Shown: positions 1-6,258 of the stretch, piece after piece
Layout: every line of letters begins with the position of its first letter
Numbering within the stretch: position 1 is the stretch's first letter
Assembly (NCBI GenBank): GCA_040756715.1
Contig: JBFLYE010000149.1
Span: 1 to 8,221 of the forward strand
DNA from: JBFLYE01 sp040756715 [NCBI: bacterium]
GTDB taxonomy: Bacteria; UBA9089; UBA9088
Reading direction: 5' to 3'
DNA length: 8,221 nucleotides
The notes under the pieces: generated by a model
Seen by the model: only the letters and a program-made list of their open reading frames with translations
Databases searched by the model: none
What the model was told of the DNA's origin: nothing
Position numbers and translations under genes: made by a program

Positions 1-33
1 ACATTCAAAATTCATAATTTTATAAAGTTTTCC

Positions 34-61
34 TTAAGATTATCTAAACACATCCTATAAT
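34..61 (+). promoter_or_regulatory. Candidate sigma-70 promoter of the oxidoreductase gene, predicted leaderless
   Basis: A perfect TATAAT box lies at 56-61. A weak -35 candidate (TTAAGA, 34-39, 4 of 6 consensus bases) lies 16 bases upstream of it. The ATG at 69 starts 8 bases after the last base of the -10 box, where transcription would normally begin, so the mRNA would have almost no 5' leader. No Shine-Dalgarno sequence is present. A CTAAACACATC motif (44-54) lies between the two boxes and could be an operator. The -10 box is clear; the -35 box is doubtful. Confidence 0.5.
44..54 (+). repeat. CTAAACACATC motif, single copy
   Basis: This 11-base string recurs exactly at 5870-5880, and related forms occur at 5899-5910 and, on the other strand, in 8073-8151. 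Here it sits inside the candidate promoter of the oxidoreductase gene, just upstream of the -10 box. It may be a regulator binding site or part of a dispersed intergenic repeat. Confidence 0.45.
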
Positions 62-68
62 AAAATAT

Positions 69-1025
69 ATGAAAAAATTAAAGGTTGGTGTGATTGGTGT
101 AGGCCATATGGGAGAATTTCATGCAAAGGCATATTCAGAAATTCCAAATGTAGAGCTTACCGGGGTTGCTGATATAATAGAAGAAAGGGCAAAAAGAATT
201 GCATCACAATATTACACAAAGCCATATACAGATTATAGGGATATGTATGATAAGGTTGATGCTGTTTCAATTGCTGTTCCAACAAGCATTCATTATCAAG
301 TAGCCTCGGATTTTTTAAACAAGAAAAAACCCACCCTCCTTGAGAAACCAATGACAACAAATATTAAGGAGGCAGAAGCTCTCTTTGAAATAGCAAAAAG
401 GAATAATGTCCTCCTTCAAATAGGCCATGTTGAAAGATTTAATGCGGCTGTTTGTGAGCTTAAGAATATTATAAAAAACCCTATATTTATTGAGACAAAA
501 AGATTAGGACCAAAAAATCCAAGAATAAATGACACAGGTGTTGTCTTGGATCTTTTAATTCACGATATAGACATTGTCCTTTCCCTTGTTCCCTCTGAGA
601 TAGAAAAAACAAGCCTTGTGGCAAGCAGGGTTTATTCGGATTATGAAGATATTGCTAATCTTCAGATTATATTTAAAAATGGCTGTATTGCCTCTTTAAC
701 AGCCTCAAGGACAACTGAGGAAAAGATGAGGACATTATCAGCTACCCAGGAGGATGCATATATATTCCTTGATTATGCAGAGCAAGACCTCCATATCCAC
801 AGGAGGGCTTCATCAGAATACTTTACATCCCCTGAGGTTTTAAGGTATAAACAAGAATCATTCGTGGAAAGAATTTTTGTTCATAAGGATAATCCCCTGA
901 AACTTGAGCTTTTGCACTTTATAGATTGTATCATAAATGGAACAAAGCCAATAATGGAGCCAGAAGGAGACATTAGGTCTTTAAGGGTAGCATTGGATAT
1001 TTTAAAACAAATTCCTAGACATTAA
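69..1025 (+). CDS. Gfo/Idh/MocA-family NAD(P)-dependent sugar oxidoreductase
   Basis: Predicted cytoplasmic dehydrogenase of 318 residues, close to the usual family length. The N-terminal Rossmann fold shows the G-x-G-x-x-G dinucleotide motif at G10, G12 and G15. The family motif E-K-P follows at 92-94, with K93 the expected catalytic lysine. GHVERFN (120-126) and the HDID segment (H166, D167, D169) form the substrate side. Members with this GHVERFN and IHDIDI pattern are, as I recall, common in diderms beside lpx genes; the characterised relative GnnA oxidises the 3-OH of UDP-GlcNAc for amide-linked lipid A. Assigning that substrate here is inference, since neither gnnB nor any lpx gene is in the window. 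The gene lies where rpsF and ssb often precede rpsR. It starts at the first ATG, 8 bases after a TATAAT box, without a Shine-Dalgarno sequence. The family is certain, the substrate is not. Confidence 0.9.
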   Translation: MKKLKVGVIGVGHMGEFHAKAYSEIPNVELTGVADIIEERAKRIASQYYTKPYTDYRDMYDKVDAVSIAVPTSIHYQVASDFLNKKKPTLLEKPMTTNIKEAEALFEIAKRNNVLLQIGHVERFNAAVCELKNIIKNPIFIETKRLGPKNPRINDTGVVLDLLIHDIDIVLSLVPSEIEKTSLVASRVYSDYEDIANLQIIFKNGCIASLTASRTTEEKMRTLSATQEDAYIFLDYAEQDLHIHRRASSEYFTSPEVLRYKQESFVERIFVHKDNPLKLELLHFIDCIINGTKPIMEPEGDIRSLRVALDILKQIPRH

Positions 1026-1045
1026 CTAAGGTTCAAATTTATAAT
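1016..1045 (+). promoter_or_regulatory. Candidate sigma-70 promoter of rpsR-rplI, predicted leaderless
   Basis: TAGACA (1016-1021, 5 of 6 matches to the -35 consensus) is followed after an 18-base spacer by a perfect TATAAT (1040-1045). The rpsR ATG begins at 1052, 7 bases after the -10 box, so the predicted transcription start coincides with the start codon. The -35 box overlaps the last codons of the upstream oxidoreductase. This lets the ribosomal-protein genes be transcribed independently of that gene. Confidence 0.65.
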
Positions 1046-1051
1046 AAAGAT

Positions 1052-1297
1052 ATGAAGAAAAAGATAAAGAAAAAGACGCCGTGGATAAAGGTAAAGAGAA
1101 AATATTGCCTCTTTTGTCAGGAAAAAATAAAAGAAATATCATTTCTTGATTATGAAATTATTAGAAAGGAGCTTTCCGAGAGTGGAAAGATTCTCTCCAG
1201 AAGGATTACAAAAACCTGTGCCAAACACCAAAGAATGATGGCAAGGGCAATTAAACAAGCAAGGCAGTTAGCCCTTCTTTCCTATACATCAAAATGA
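1052..1297 (+). CDS. rpsR: 30S ribosomal protein S18
   Basis: S18 binds 16S rRNA on the platform of the small subunit next to S6. The 81-residue length and the C-terminal core (SRRITKTCAKHQR, 49-60, then a basic helix with AIKQARQLALLSY) are diagnostic. The protein keeps C19, C22, C56 and H59, a C-x2-C plus C-x2-H set that fits the zinc-binding 'C+' form of S18; many bacteria have lost these residues. K54 replaces the glycine usual in the RRITG motif. The N-terminus is a lysine-rich tail. The gene overlaps rplI by 4 bases (ATGA), which suggests coupled translation. No Shine-Dalgarno sequence precedes the ATG; a -10 box lies immediately upstream. rpsF and ssb, its usual upstream neighbours, are absent. 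Confidence 0.97.
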   Translation: MKKKIKKKTPWIKVKRKYCLFCQEKIKEISFLDYEIIRKELSESGKILSRRITKTCAKHQRMMARAIKQARQLALLSYTSK

Positions 1298-1740
1298 AAG
1301 TAATCCTGCTTGATGATATTTCAAAAGGAGAAGCAGGTGATGTTGTCTCCCTTTCAGATGGCTTTGTTAGAAATTTCCTCCTTCCAAAGAAAAAGGCGAT
1401 ATTGGCAACAGAAGAAAACCTTAAGCTAGTGAACAAAATAAAAGAGGAAAGAAAAAAGAGGGAAGAGAGGGAGCATAAATTAAAAATTGAATTAAAGGAA
1501 AAAATTGAGGCTTTGACCATTACGATGAGAAAGAAGACAGGTGAAGAAAATAGGATGTTTGGTCAGGTAACCTCACAAGAGATAAAAGATAGCCTTAAAG
1601 AATTTAATATAGATATTGATAAAAAAGAGATCCTTCTTCCAGAACAAGGGATTAAAAGCTTGGGGGAACATAGCGTAGAAATTAAGCTAGCATCTGACAT
1701 AAAGGCATCCCTTAAGGTTTTGGTAGAAGGAGAAAATTAA
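1294..1740 (+). CDS. rplI: 50S ribosomal protein L9
   Basis: L9 binds 23S rRNA at the base of the L1 stalk and helps maintain reading frame. At 148 residues it has normal length and both domains. The N-terminal rRNA-binding domain begins MKVILLDDISKGEAGDVV and continues with the DGFVRNFLLPKKKA loop (to about residue 40). A long, highly charged lysine/glutamate helix follows (about 41-75). The C-terminal domain (about 76-148) contains the FGQVTSQEIKDSL motif. The start ATG overlaps the rpsR stop by 4 bases, and no Shine-Dalgarno sequence is visible, so translation probably depends on coupling to rpsR. A 7-base-periodic inverted repeat begins at the base right after the stop codon. Confidence 0.97.
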   Translation: MKVILLDDISKGEAGDVVSLSDGFVRNFLLPKKKAILATEENLKLVNKIKEERKKREEREHKLKIELKEKIEALTITMRKKTGEENRMFGQVTSQEIKDSLKEFNIDIDKKEILLPEQGIKSLGEHSVEIKLASDIKASLKVLVEGEN

Positions 1741-1823
1741 GTCAAAAGTCAAAATGCAAAAGTCAAAAGTGAGGTAAGGTTTTTTATTAAAATACTTTTG
1801 AATTTTGCCTTTTGAATTTTGAA
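1741..1823 (+). repeat. Imperfect inverted repeat built from 7-base units, fills the rplI-dnaB gap
   Basis: The left arm (1741-1770) is four near-copies of (G/T)(T/G)CAAAA followed by GT. The right arm (1794-1823) is the reverse complement of the same pattern, four near-copies of (A/C)(A/C)TTTTG. Arm against arm, 26 of 30 positions match, all mismatches fall at the same heptad phase, and a 23-base loop (1771-1793) separates them. The element starts directly after the rplI stop and ends 5 bases before the dnaB ATG, leaving no room for a Shine-Dalgarno sequence. A transcript could fold into a long A/U-rich hairpin. It looks like a dispersed intergenic repeat; a role as attenuator or mRNA-stability element is speculative. 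Confidence 0.75.
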
Positions 1824-1828
1824 TTATC

Positions 1829-3166
1829 ATGTTAGACACCCTTCTAATTAACCAGGAAAGGCTTCCACCCCAAGCACTTGATGCTGAAGTATCCCTCCTT
1901 GGGGCTATGCTAATGGATAGGGAGGTAATCAATGAGGTGGTTGAGCTTTTAAGAGAGGATGATTTTTATAGGGAATCTCATCGAAAGATATATAAAGCAA
2001 TGCTCAATCTCTGGGAAAGGAATGAGCCGGTTGACCTGGTTACCCTCTCTGATGAGCTAAATAAATCTGGGGCCCTTTCTACAATTGGTGGTGTCACATA
2101 CCTTACAAGTTTAATCTCTTCTATTCCACCATCTTCCAATGCACCCTATTATGCAAAGATTATCTCCCAAAAGGCAGCCTTAAGAGAGCTTGTTTTTGCA
2201 GGTTTGCAGATTACAAGGATGGGCTATGAACAAATTGGCGATGTCTCTGATATTTTGGATAAATCAGAGCAGCTTGTTTTTAACATTGCCTCAAAAAAGG
2301 TAAGGGGTGGATTTATATCCATAGGAGATATGTTAAAGCCAGAAGATATTGAGGCTCTATGTGCCCATAAGCCACATATCACAGGGATTCCCACAGGTTT
2401 TGTTGAGCTTGATGAACAAACAGCAGGCTTTCAGCCATCAGACCTCATTATTATTGCGGGAAGGCCTTCTATGGGAAAGACATCTTTAGCCCTCTCTATT
2501 GCCCAGCATGTTGCTATTAAAGAGAGAATCCCGGTTGGTATATTTTCCTTTGAAATGAGCCAGGCTCAGCTTGTTATTAGGCTTCTATGTGCTGAAGGTC
2601 GTGTTGATGCCCATAGATTAAGGATAGGCCAGCTTAAAAAGGATGAGCTTCCCAGGATCTCTTTAGCAGCTGGAAATTTAAGGGAGGCAGAAATTTACCT
2701 TGATGACACAACGCCTATGAGTGTCATTGAGATGAGGGCAAAGGCAAGGAGGCTTAAGGCAAAAAATAATATTGGGCTTCTTATAATTGATTATTTGCAA
2801 TTGATAGAGGGAAGAAAGGACCTAGAAAATAGGCAGCAAGAAATCTCAGAAATATCAAGGTCTCTTAAATCTCTGGCAAAGGAGCTAAATATTCCCATTG
2901 TTGCTTTATCCCAGCTATCCCGTGCAACAGAGGTTCAAAGGAGAAGGCCCCAGCTTTCTGACTTAAGGGAATCAGGGGCTATTGAGCAGGATGCGGATGT
3001 TGTTCTCTTTGTCTATCGGGAGGAATATTATAAACCCACAGAAGATAATGAGGGCATAGCAGAGATAATCATTGGAAAGCAAAGGAATGGACCAATAGGA
3101 ACCGTAAAGCTTGCCTTTCTAAAACAATATGCAAAATTCGAAAATCTTTCAAGGATTAAAGAATGA
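1829..3166 (+). CDS. dnaB: Replicative DNA helicase DnaB
   Basis: Hexameric 5'-3' helicase that unwinds DNA at the replication fork and contacts primase. The protein has 445 residues, normal for the family. The N-terminal domain begins RLPPQALDAEVSLLGAML (about 11-28), the typical DnaB opening, and runs to about residue 150. The RecA-like C-terminal ATPase has Walker A GRPSMGKT (K217), the FSFEMS motif, Walker B LLIIDYLQL (D321) and the RESGAIEQDADVV segment, which corresponds to DnaB motif H4 and the DNA-binding and ATP-sensing region. No intein interrupts these motifs. The first ATG is the only in-frame start upstream of the conserved N-terminus; it has no Shine-Dalgarno sequence because the inverted repeat ends 5 bases before it. 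The rpsR-rplI-dnaB order is widely conserved. No helicase loader gene is in the window. Confidence 0.98.
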   Translation: MLDTLLINQERLPPQALDAEVSLLGAMLMDREVINEVVELLREDDFYRESHRKIYKAMLNLWERNEPVDLVTLSDELNKSGALSTIGGVTYLTSLISSIPPSSNAPYYAKIISQKAALRELVFAGLQITRMGYEQIGDVSDILDKSEQLVFNIASKKVRGGFISIGDMLKPEDIEALCAHKPHITGIPTGFVELDEQTAGFQPSDLIIIAGRPSMGKTSLALSIAQHVAIKERIPVGIFSFEMSQAQLVIRLLCAEGRVDAHRLRIGQLKKDELPRISLAAGNLREAEIYLDDTTPMSVIEMRAKARRLKAKNNIGLLIIDYLQLIEGRKDLENRQQEISEISRSLKSLAKELNIPIVALSQLSRATEVQRRRPQLSDLRESGAIEQDADVVLFVYREEYYKPTEDNEGIAEIIIGKQRNGPIGTVKLAFLKQYAKFENLSRIKE

Positions 3167-3170
3167 AATG

Positions 3171-3233
3171 AAGGCATAAAGGCACAGAGTTTATTCATTA
3201 TCTGCTTTGTGCCTTTGCTACTTTGTCCCTTTT
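3171..3233 (-). repeat. Dispersed CAAAGGCACAAAG-type repeat with internal hairpin
   Basis: Read on the minus strand this 63-base element resembles 8166-8221 on the plus strand. Both share GCAAAGGCACAAAG and a downstream TAAT(G/A)AATAAACTCT block, 23 of 26 and 14 of 15 matching positions in the two conserved parts. Internally, 3178-3189 and 3205-3216 form a 12-base-pair stem (one G-U pair) with a 15-base loop. The element occupies nearly all of the 72-base gap between dnaB and mlaE. The hairpin might end or slow transcription after dnaB, but no clean U-run follows, so I call it a repeat and not a terminator. Confidence 0.75.
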
Positions 3234-3238
3234 AGAAA

Positions 3239-4021
3239 ATGCTTTCCTATTTCTTTGAAGAGCTGGGAAGGGTTTTTATCCTTACAAAGAGCCTTTTTAT
3301 TATTTTTATAAAATCCATCATTGAGCAGAGGTTTATAAGAATAAAGAGGCCATTTTTTACTCCCACAACCCACAGGATAATCTCTCACCTGGTTGATGTT
3401 GGTGTAAATACCCTCCCTATTTTATTCATTGTCTCTTCCTTTTTTGGGATGGTTCTTGGCTATCTTGGATACAATCAATTTAAAAGAATAGAAATGGAGG
3501 TTTATACAGGAGCCCTGGTTGGTGCTTCAATGCTCACAGAGGTAGGGCCTGTAATTGTTGCTGTTCTTGTGGCAGGAAGGATAGGTGCTAAAGCAGCCTC
3601 TACTATTTCTTCAATGAAGACAACCCAACAGATAGATGCTTTAGAGACACTAGCGGTCAACCCTTTGGAATACCTTGTCCTTCCAAGGCTTATTGCTACA
3701 GCTATTATGATGCCAATACTGGGAATATTTGCTGATATTATTGGAATAATTGGAGGATATATTGTGGGTGTTGTAATGTTCGATATAAAAAGCGGCCTTT
3801 ACATTACAAAAATGATAGACTTCTTAAAGGTATCTGACCTTACCTCTGGCTTGATAAAGACAATATTCTTTGGCATAATAATAATTATTGTAAGCTGTTA
3901 TAAGGGATTTAGGGCAAAAGAGGGTGCAATTGGTGTTGGAGAGGCAACAACATCGGCGGTTGTTGTATCCATTGCCACTGTTCTGGTCTTTGATTATTTT
4001 TTAACCGTAATTTTATTCTAA
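3239..4021 (+). CDS. mlaE: MlaE-family ABC transporter permease (lipid transport)
   Basis: Inner-membrane permease of an MCE-type ABC transporter that moves phospholipids between the inner and outer membrane. The 260 residues match the family length. After an amphipathic N-terminal segment come several hydrophobic segments. The diagnostic core TEVGPVIVAVLVAGRIGAKA leads into SMKTTQQIDALETLAVNP and YLVLPR, and GAIGVGEATTSAVV lies near the C-terminus. The stop codon overlaps the mlaF ATG by one base (TAATG), so the two are surely co-translated. The start has no Shine-Dalgarno sequence and lies just after the dispersed repeat; no clear promoter was seen there. No mlaA, mlaB or mlaC is in the window, so the periplasmic and outer-membrane partners must be elsewhere or missing. 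Confidence 0.94.
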   Translation: MLSYFFEELGRVFILTKSLFIIFIKSIIEQRFIRIKRPFFTPTTHRIISHLVDVGVNTLPILFIVSSFFGMVLGYLGYNQFKRIEMEVYTGALVGASMLTEVGPVIVAVLVAGRIGAKAASTISSMKTTQQIDALETLAVNPLEYLVLPRLIATAIMMPILGIFADIIGIIGGYIVGVVMFDIKSGLYITKMIDFLKVSDLTSGLIKTIFFGIIIIIVSCYKGFRAKEGAIGVGEATTSAVVVSIATVLVFDYFLTVILF

Positions 4022-4752
4022 TGATTAAAATAGAGGATATTTATAAAAGCTTTAGGAAGAATGAGGTATTAAAGGGTGTATCCCTTAATATAGAGGAAGG
4101 AAAAACATATGTTATCTTGGGAAGGTCTGGTTGCGGAAAGAGCGTTCTTTTAAAGATAATTACAGGCTTGATGAAACCAGACAAAGGAAGGATAATTATC
4201 TTTGGAAAAGACATAGCAAGTATTTCAGAGGATGAACTTATAAAGACAAGGCAGATGTTTGGCGTTGTATTTCAAGAATCTGCCCTTTTTGATTTTCTAA
4301 ATGTCTTTGAGAATGTTGGATTTTTTCTTATTGAGCATACTAATTTAAATAAGAGCGATATAATGGCTAGGGTAAAAAATGCTCTCTCCCTGGTTGGTCT
4401 TTCAGGCATTGAAAACCTATATCCGGTAAGCCTTTCTGGAGGGATGAAAAAAAGGGTTGCCTTAGCAAGGGCTATAATTACGAATCCAAAGATAATTCTA
4501 TATGATGAGCCAACCACAGGGCAAGACCCAATTACAGGCTCTGAAATAAGCCATCTTATCAAAGAGACCTCAAACAGGCTTAAGGTTACATCCATTGTGG
4601 TAACCCATGATCTAGCCCTTTCATATAATATTTCTGATAAAATTGCTATGCTCCATAATGGAAAAATAATTATTGAGGGAACACCAGATGAAATAAAACA
4701 AAGCAATAATCCTTATATTAGGCAATTTATCACCGGAGGGAAAGAGGGATGA
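4021..4752 (+). CDS. mlaF: MlaF-family ABC transporter ATP-binding protein
   Basis: Cytoplasmic ATPase that powers the MlaE permease. The 243-residue protein has all ABC motifs: Walker A GRSGCGKS (34-41), Q-loop glutamine Q85 in VVFQESALFD, signature LSGGM (138-142), Walker B ILYDEP with catalytic E163, and the switch histidine H196. The signature followed by KKRVALARAI and the FQESALF Q-loop are typical of MlaF and not of import ATPases. The D-loop reads TTGQDP, with glutamine where leucine is usual. It overlaps mlaE by one base and mlaD by four (ATGA), which supports a fixed stoichiometric operon. No Shine-Dalgarno sequence is visible before its ATG, so translation probably depends on coupling. 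Confidence 0.95.
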   Translation: MIKIEDIYKSFRKNEVLKGVSLNIEEGKTYVILGRSGCGKSVLLKIITGLMKPDKGRIIIFGKDIASISEDELIKTRQMFGVVFQESALFDFLNVFENVGFFLIEHTNLNKSDIMARVKNALSLVGLSGIENLYPVSLSGGMKKRVALARAIITNPKIILYDEPTTGQDPITGSEISHLIKETSNRLKVTSIVVTHDLALSYNISDKIAMLHNGKIIIEGTPDEIKQSNNPYIRQFITGGKEG

Positions 4753-5801
4753 AGGATGAACTAAAAATAGGCATATTTGTTGGAATTGGCCTTTTTATAC
4801 TGGCTTTTCTAATAATTGCCATTGGTGATGTAAAACTGGGCCAAGGGGGATATACATTTACCATAAGGTTTAATTATATATCTGGGATTAGGGATGGTGC
4901 ACCTGTAATGGTTTCTGGAATGGATGCAGGCTGCGTAAAGGGGCTTTATCTTAAGAATAATAAGGTGTATGTAAAGGTATGGGTAAAAAAGGATGTAGAA
5001 ATTCCATCCGACTCAATGATTACTATAAATACACTAGGTCTTCTTGGAGAGAAATATGTTGAGATAACGCTTGGAAAAAGCAGATCAGTTGTAAAAAATG
5101 GCGATTTTCTTGTTGGTATTAACCCGGTAAATGTCTCTGAAATTCTTGAAAGGTCTGAGATTGTTGTCTATAAGATGGAGCGAACAGTAACCATCCTTGA
5201 TAAGCTTATGGGAGAAAAGGAAATGCTTTTAAACCTGGAAAATTCCCTTAAGAACCTTGCTATAATTACAAAGGATTCCTCAGAGATTATCTCAAAAAAT
5301 AAGAGAGAAATCATCGAAGCAATCAACAACATTTCCATTGCTTCAAAGGCTATTGCTGATATAACAAAGGAGAATAAGGAAAATATAAGGTCTTGTATTG
5401 TTGAATTAAAAGAAGCATCTTTATCTTTGCAAAAAACAGCAAAGTCTATAGACAGGGAGGCTTTATCAAACAGCATCAGCAATTTTAATAAAGCAACAGA
5501 AAGGTTTAATAAGATTGCAGGGGTGGTAAAGCCAGATGAATTAAAATCTGCAATAGCCTCATTTAATGAAGCGGCTGACAATTTAAATACAATTTTAAAG
5601 AAAAATGAAAAATCCATCTCAGAGGGTGCCTCTTCATTTAACAAGGCTATGACTGATTTGAGAAGGCTGATTGAAGAGGTAGAAAAAGGATCGGCAAGTA
5701 TAACAGAAGCCTCAAAATCCCTTTCAAATACAGGAAAAAACCTGGAAGAGCTATCAGCTGACCTGAAAAAGAACCCCTGGAAGCTGTTTAAGAAACATTG
5801 A
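4749..5801 (+). CDS. mlaD: MCE-domain protein, MlaD-like lipid-binding subunit
   Basis: Membrane-anchored periplasmic subunit that, in characterised systems, forms a hexameric ring through which lipids pass above MlaE. Of the 350 residues, about 6-26 are one hydrophobic anchor. The MCE domain (about 34-112) follows, with the GIRDGAPVMVSGMDAGCVKGL pattern and TLGLLGEKYVEIT. The rest is a long, charged, helical region well beyond the short tail of E. coli MlaD. It holds three FN(K/E)A repeats starting at F246, F272 and F297, about 26 residues apart, and ends in the family-typical KKNPWKLFKK. GGAGG-like GGAGGG (4736-4741) upstream gives one of the few good ribosome binding sites here, and the ATGA overlap couples it to mlaF. 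The helical tail may form a coiled-coil tunnel, which is inference. Confidence 0.9.
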   Translation: MKDELKIGIFVGIGLFILAFLIIAIGDVKLGQGGYTFTIRFNYISGIRDGAPVMVSGMDAGCVKGLYLKNNKVYVKVWVKKDVEIPSDSMITINTLGLLGEKYVEITLGKSRSVVKNGDFLVGINPVNVSEILERSEIVVYKMERTVTILDKLMGEKEMLLNLENSLKNLAIITKDSSEIISKNKREIIEAINNISIASKAIADITKENKENIRSCIVELKEASLSLQKTAKSIDREALSNSISNFNKATERFNKIAGVVKPDELKSAIASFNEAADNLNTILKKNEKSISEGASSFNKAMTDLRRLIEEVEKGSASITEASKSLSNTGKNLEELSADLKKNPWKLFKKH

Positions 5802-5959
5802 GCAAATTGCCTTTTTCTCCAATATTGGCGTATATAGCTGTATTTTTTGGAGGGTTTCTAGCAAACGAGCTAAACACATCTTGCTTGTTCTCATTTACCT
5901 AAACATATACGAGAAAAAGATTTGACAATACAAATTGGGTGTAAAGCAAATGGCTAATA
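5802..5959. other. Intergenic region between mlaD and rpsT, no gene seen
   Basis: No coding region with a plausible product was seen in these bases. They hold a six-base inverted repeat (CTCCAA 5817-5822 with TTGGAG 5847-5852, extendable by two U-G pairs), the palindrome CCAATATTGG (5819-5828), two CTAAACA motifs (5870 and 5899) and a first TTGACA (5922-5927) without a matching -10 box. A four-base stem followed by CTTTTTCT (5802-5816) is too weak to call a terminator. A small RNA cannot be excluded. Confidence 0.5.
5867..5920 (+). repeat. Two-unit CTAAACA motif element, copy 1
   Basis: AGCTAAACACAT begins at 5868 and CCTAAACATATACGAG at 5898, so the two motif units are 29 bases apart. The reverse complement of 8062-8116 has the same plan: AGCTAAACACGTACG, then ATAAACACATACGTG 28 bases later, followed by AAAAG in both copies. 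The bases between the units are poorly conserved except near the second motif. This suggests either a dispersed repeat or paired protein-binding sites. Here it lies upstream of the rpsT promoter. Confidence 0.55.
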
Positions 5960-5989
5960 TTGACAAAGTATTTATTGTAATGATAAAAT
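5960..5989 (+). promoter_or_regulatory. Sigma-70 promoter of the rpsT-scpA-lspA-recO operon, nearly leaderless
   Basis: A perfect -35 box TTGACA (5960-5965) is separated by 18 bases from a TAAAAT -10 box (5984-5989). The rpsT ATG begins at 5998, 9 bases after the -10 box, so the leader would be 0-3 bases long and could hold no Shine-Dalgarno sequence. The promoter follows the CTAAACA element, which might bind a regulator. It is the best promoter in the window. Confidence 0.7.
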
Positions 5990-5997
5990 AATACATT

Positions 5998-6258
5998 ATG
6001 GCTATTAAAAAGAGAAAAATTTCTGTTCTCAAGAATATTCGCCAAAACAAGAAGAGATATCTTTTAAATAAGGCTTGTAAGGCTGAGATAAAATCTTCTA
6101 TTAAATCTATTAAGAAGGGAGAAAAAGAATCCTCCCTGGAAAAACTAAAACTTGCTTTTAAGAAGATTGACAAGGCAGTAAAAAAGGGGATTTTTCATAA
6201 GAATAAGGCAGCACGGCTAAAATCAAAGCTTTCTAAAAGAGTATCTGCAATTGTTTAA
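5998..6258 (+). CDS. rpsT: 30S ribosomal protein S20
   Basis: S20 is a primary 16S rRNA-binding protein made of a helical bundle. The 86-residue, very lysine-rich sequence shows the family pattern: N-terminal KNIRQNKKRYLLNKACKAEI, a middle helix LKLAFKKIDKAVKKGIFHKNKAARLKSKLSKR, and length in the normal range. The start is the first ATG and matches the MA-x-K start of the family; no Shine-Dalgarno sequence is present because the promoter ends a few bases upstream. The last 8 bases overlap the TTG start of scpA. S20 normally stands alone or near unrelated genes, so its lead position in an operon with segregation and envelope genes is a local arrangement. In some bacteria S20 represses its own translation; nothing here shows that. 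Confidence 0.96.
   Translation: MAIKKRKISVLKNIRQNKKRYLLNKACKAEIKSSIKSIKKGEKESSLEKLKLAFKKIDKAVKKGIFHKNKAARLKSKLSKRVSAIV

Noticed and set aside
1741-1823. CRISPR or minisatellite array
   Set aside because: Units are 7 bases with no spacers and are arranged as an inverted repeat, so it is not a CRISPR array; no cas gene is near.
3178-3233. Intrinsic terminator after dnaB
   Set aside because: The 12-base-pair hairpin is good, but what follows is GCTACTTTGTCCCTTTT and not a direct U-run; the sequence is better explained as a dispersed repeat, though termination is not excluded.
4272-4706. 144-codon open frame on the minus strand inside mlaF
   Set aside because: It lies wholly opposite a gene with all ABC ATPase motifs, and its translation shows no recognisable domain; it is a shadow of the real frame.
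5168-5644. 158-codon open frame on the minus strand inside mlaD
   Set aside because: Opposite the lysine- and serine-rich helical tail of MlaD, which gives a phenylalanine- and serine-rich antisense reading without a known fold or start signal.
5802-5816. Intrinsic terminator after mlaD
   Set aside because: The stem before CTTTTTCT is only four base pairs with a one-base loop, which is not a workable hairpin.
5922-5950. Second promoter for rpsT using the upstream TTGACA
   Set aside because: No -10-like hexamer lies 16-19 bases downstream of this box.
5895-6173. 92-codon minus-strand open frame across the rpsT promoter
   Set aside because: Opposite rpsT, hydrophobic only because the complement of lysine codons reads as phenylalanine and leucine; no support.
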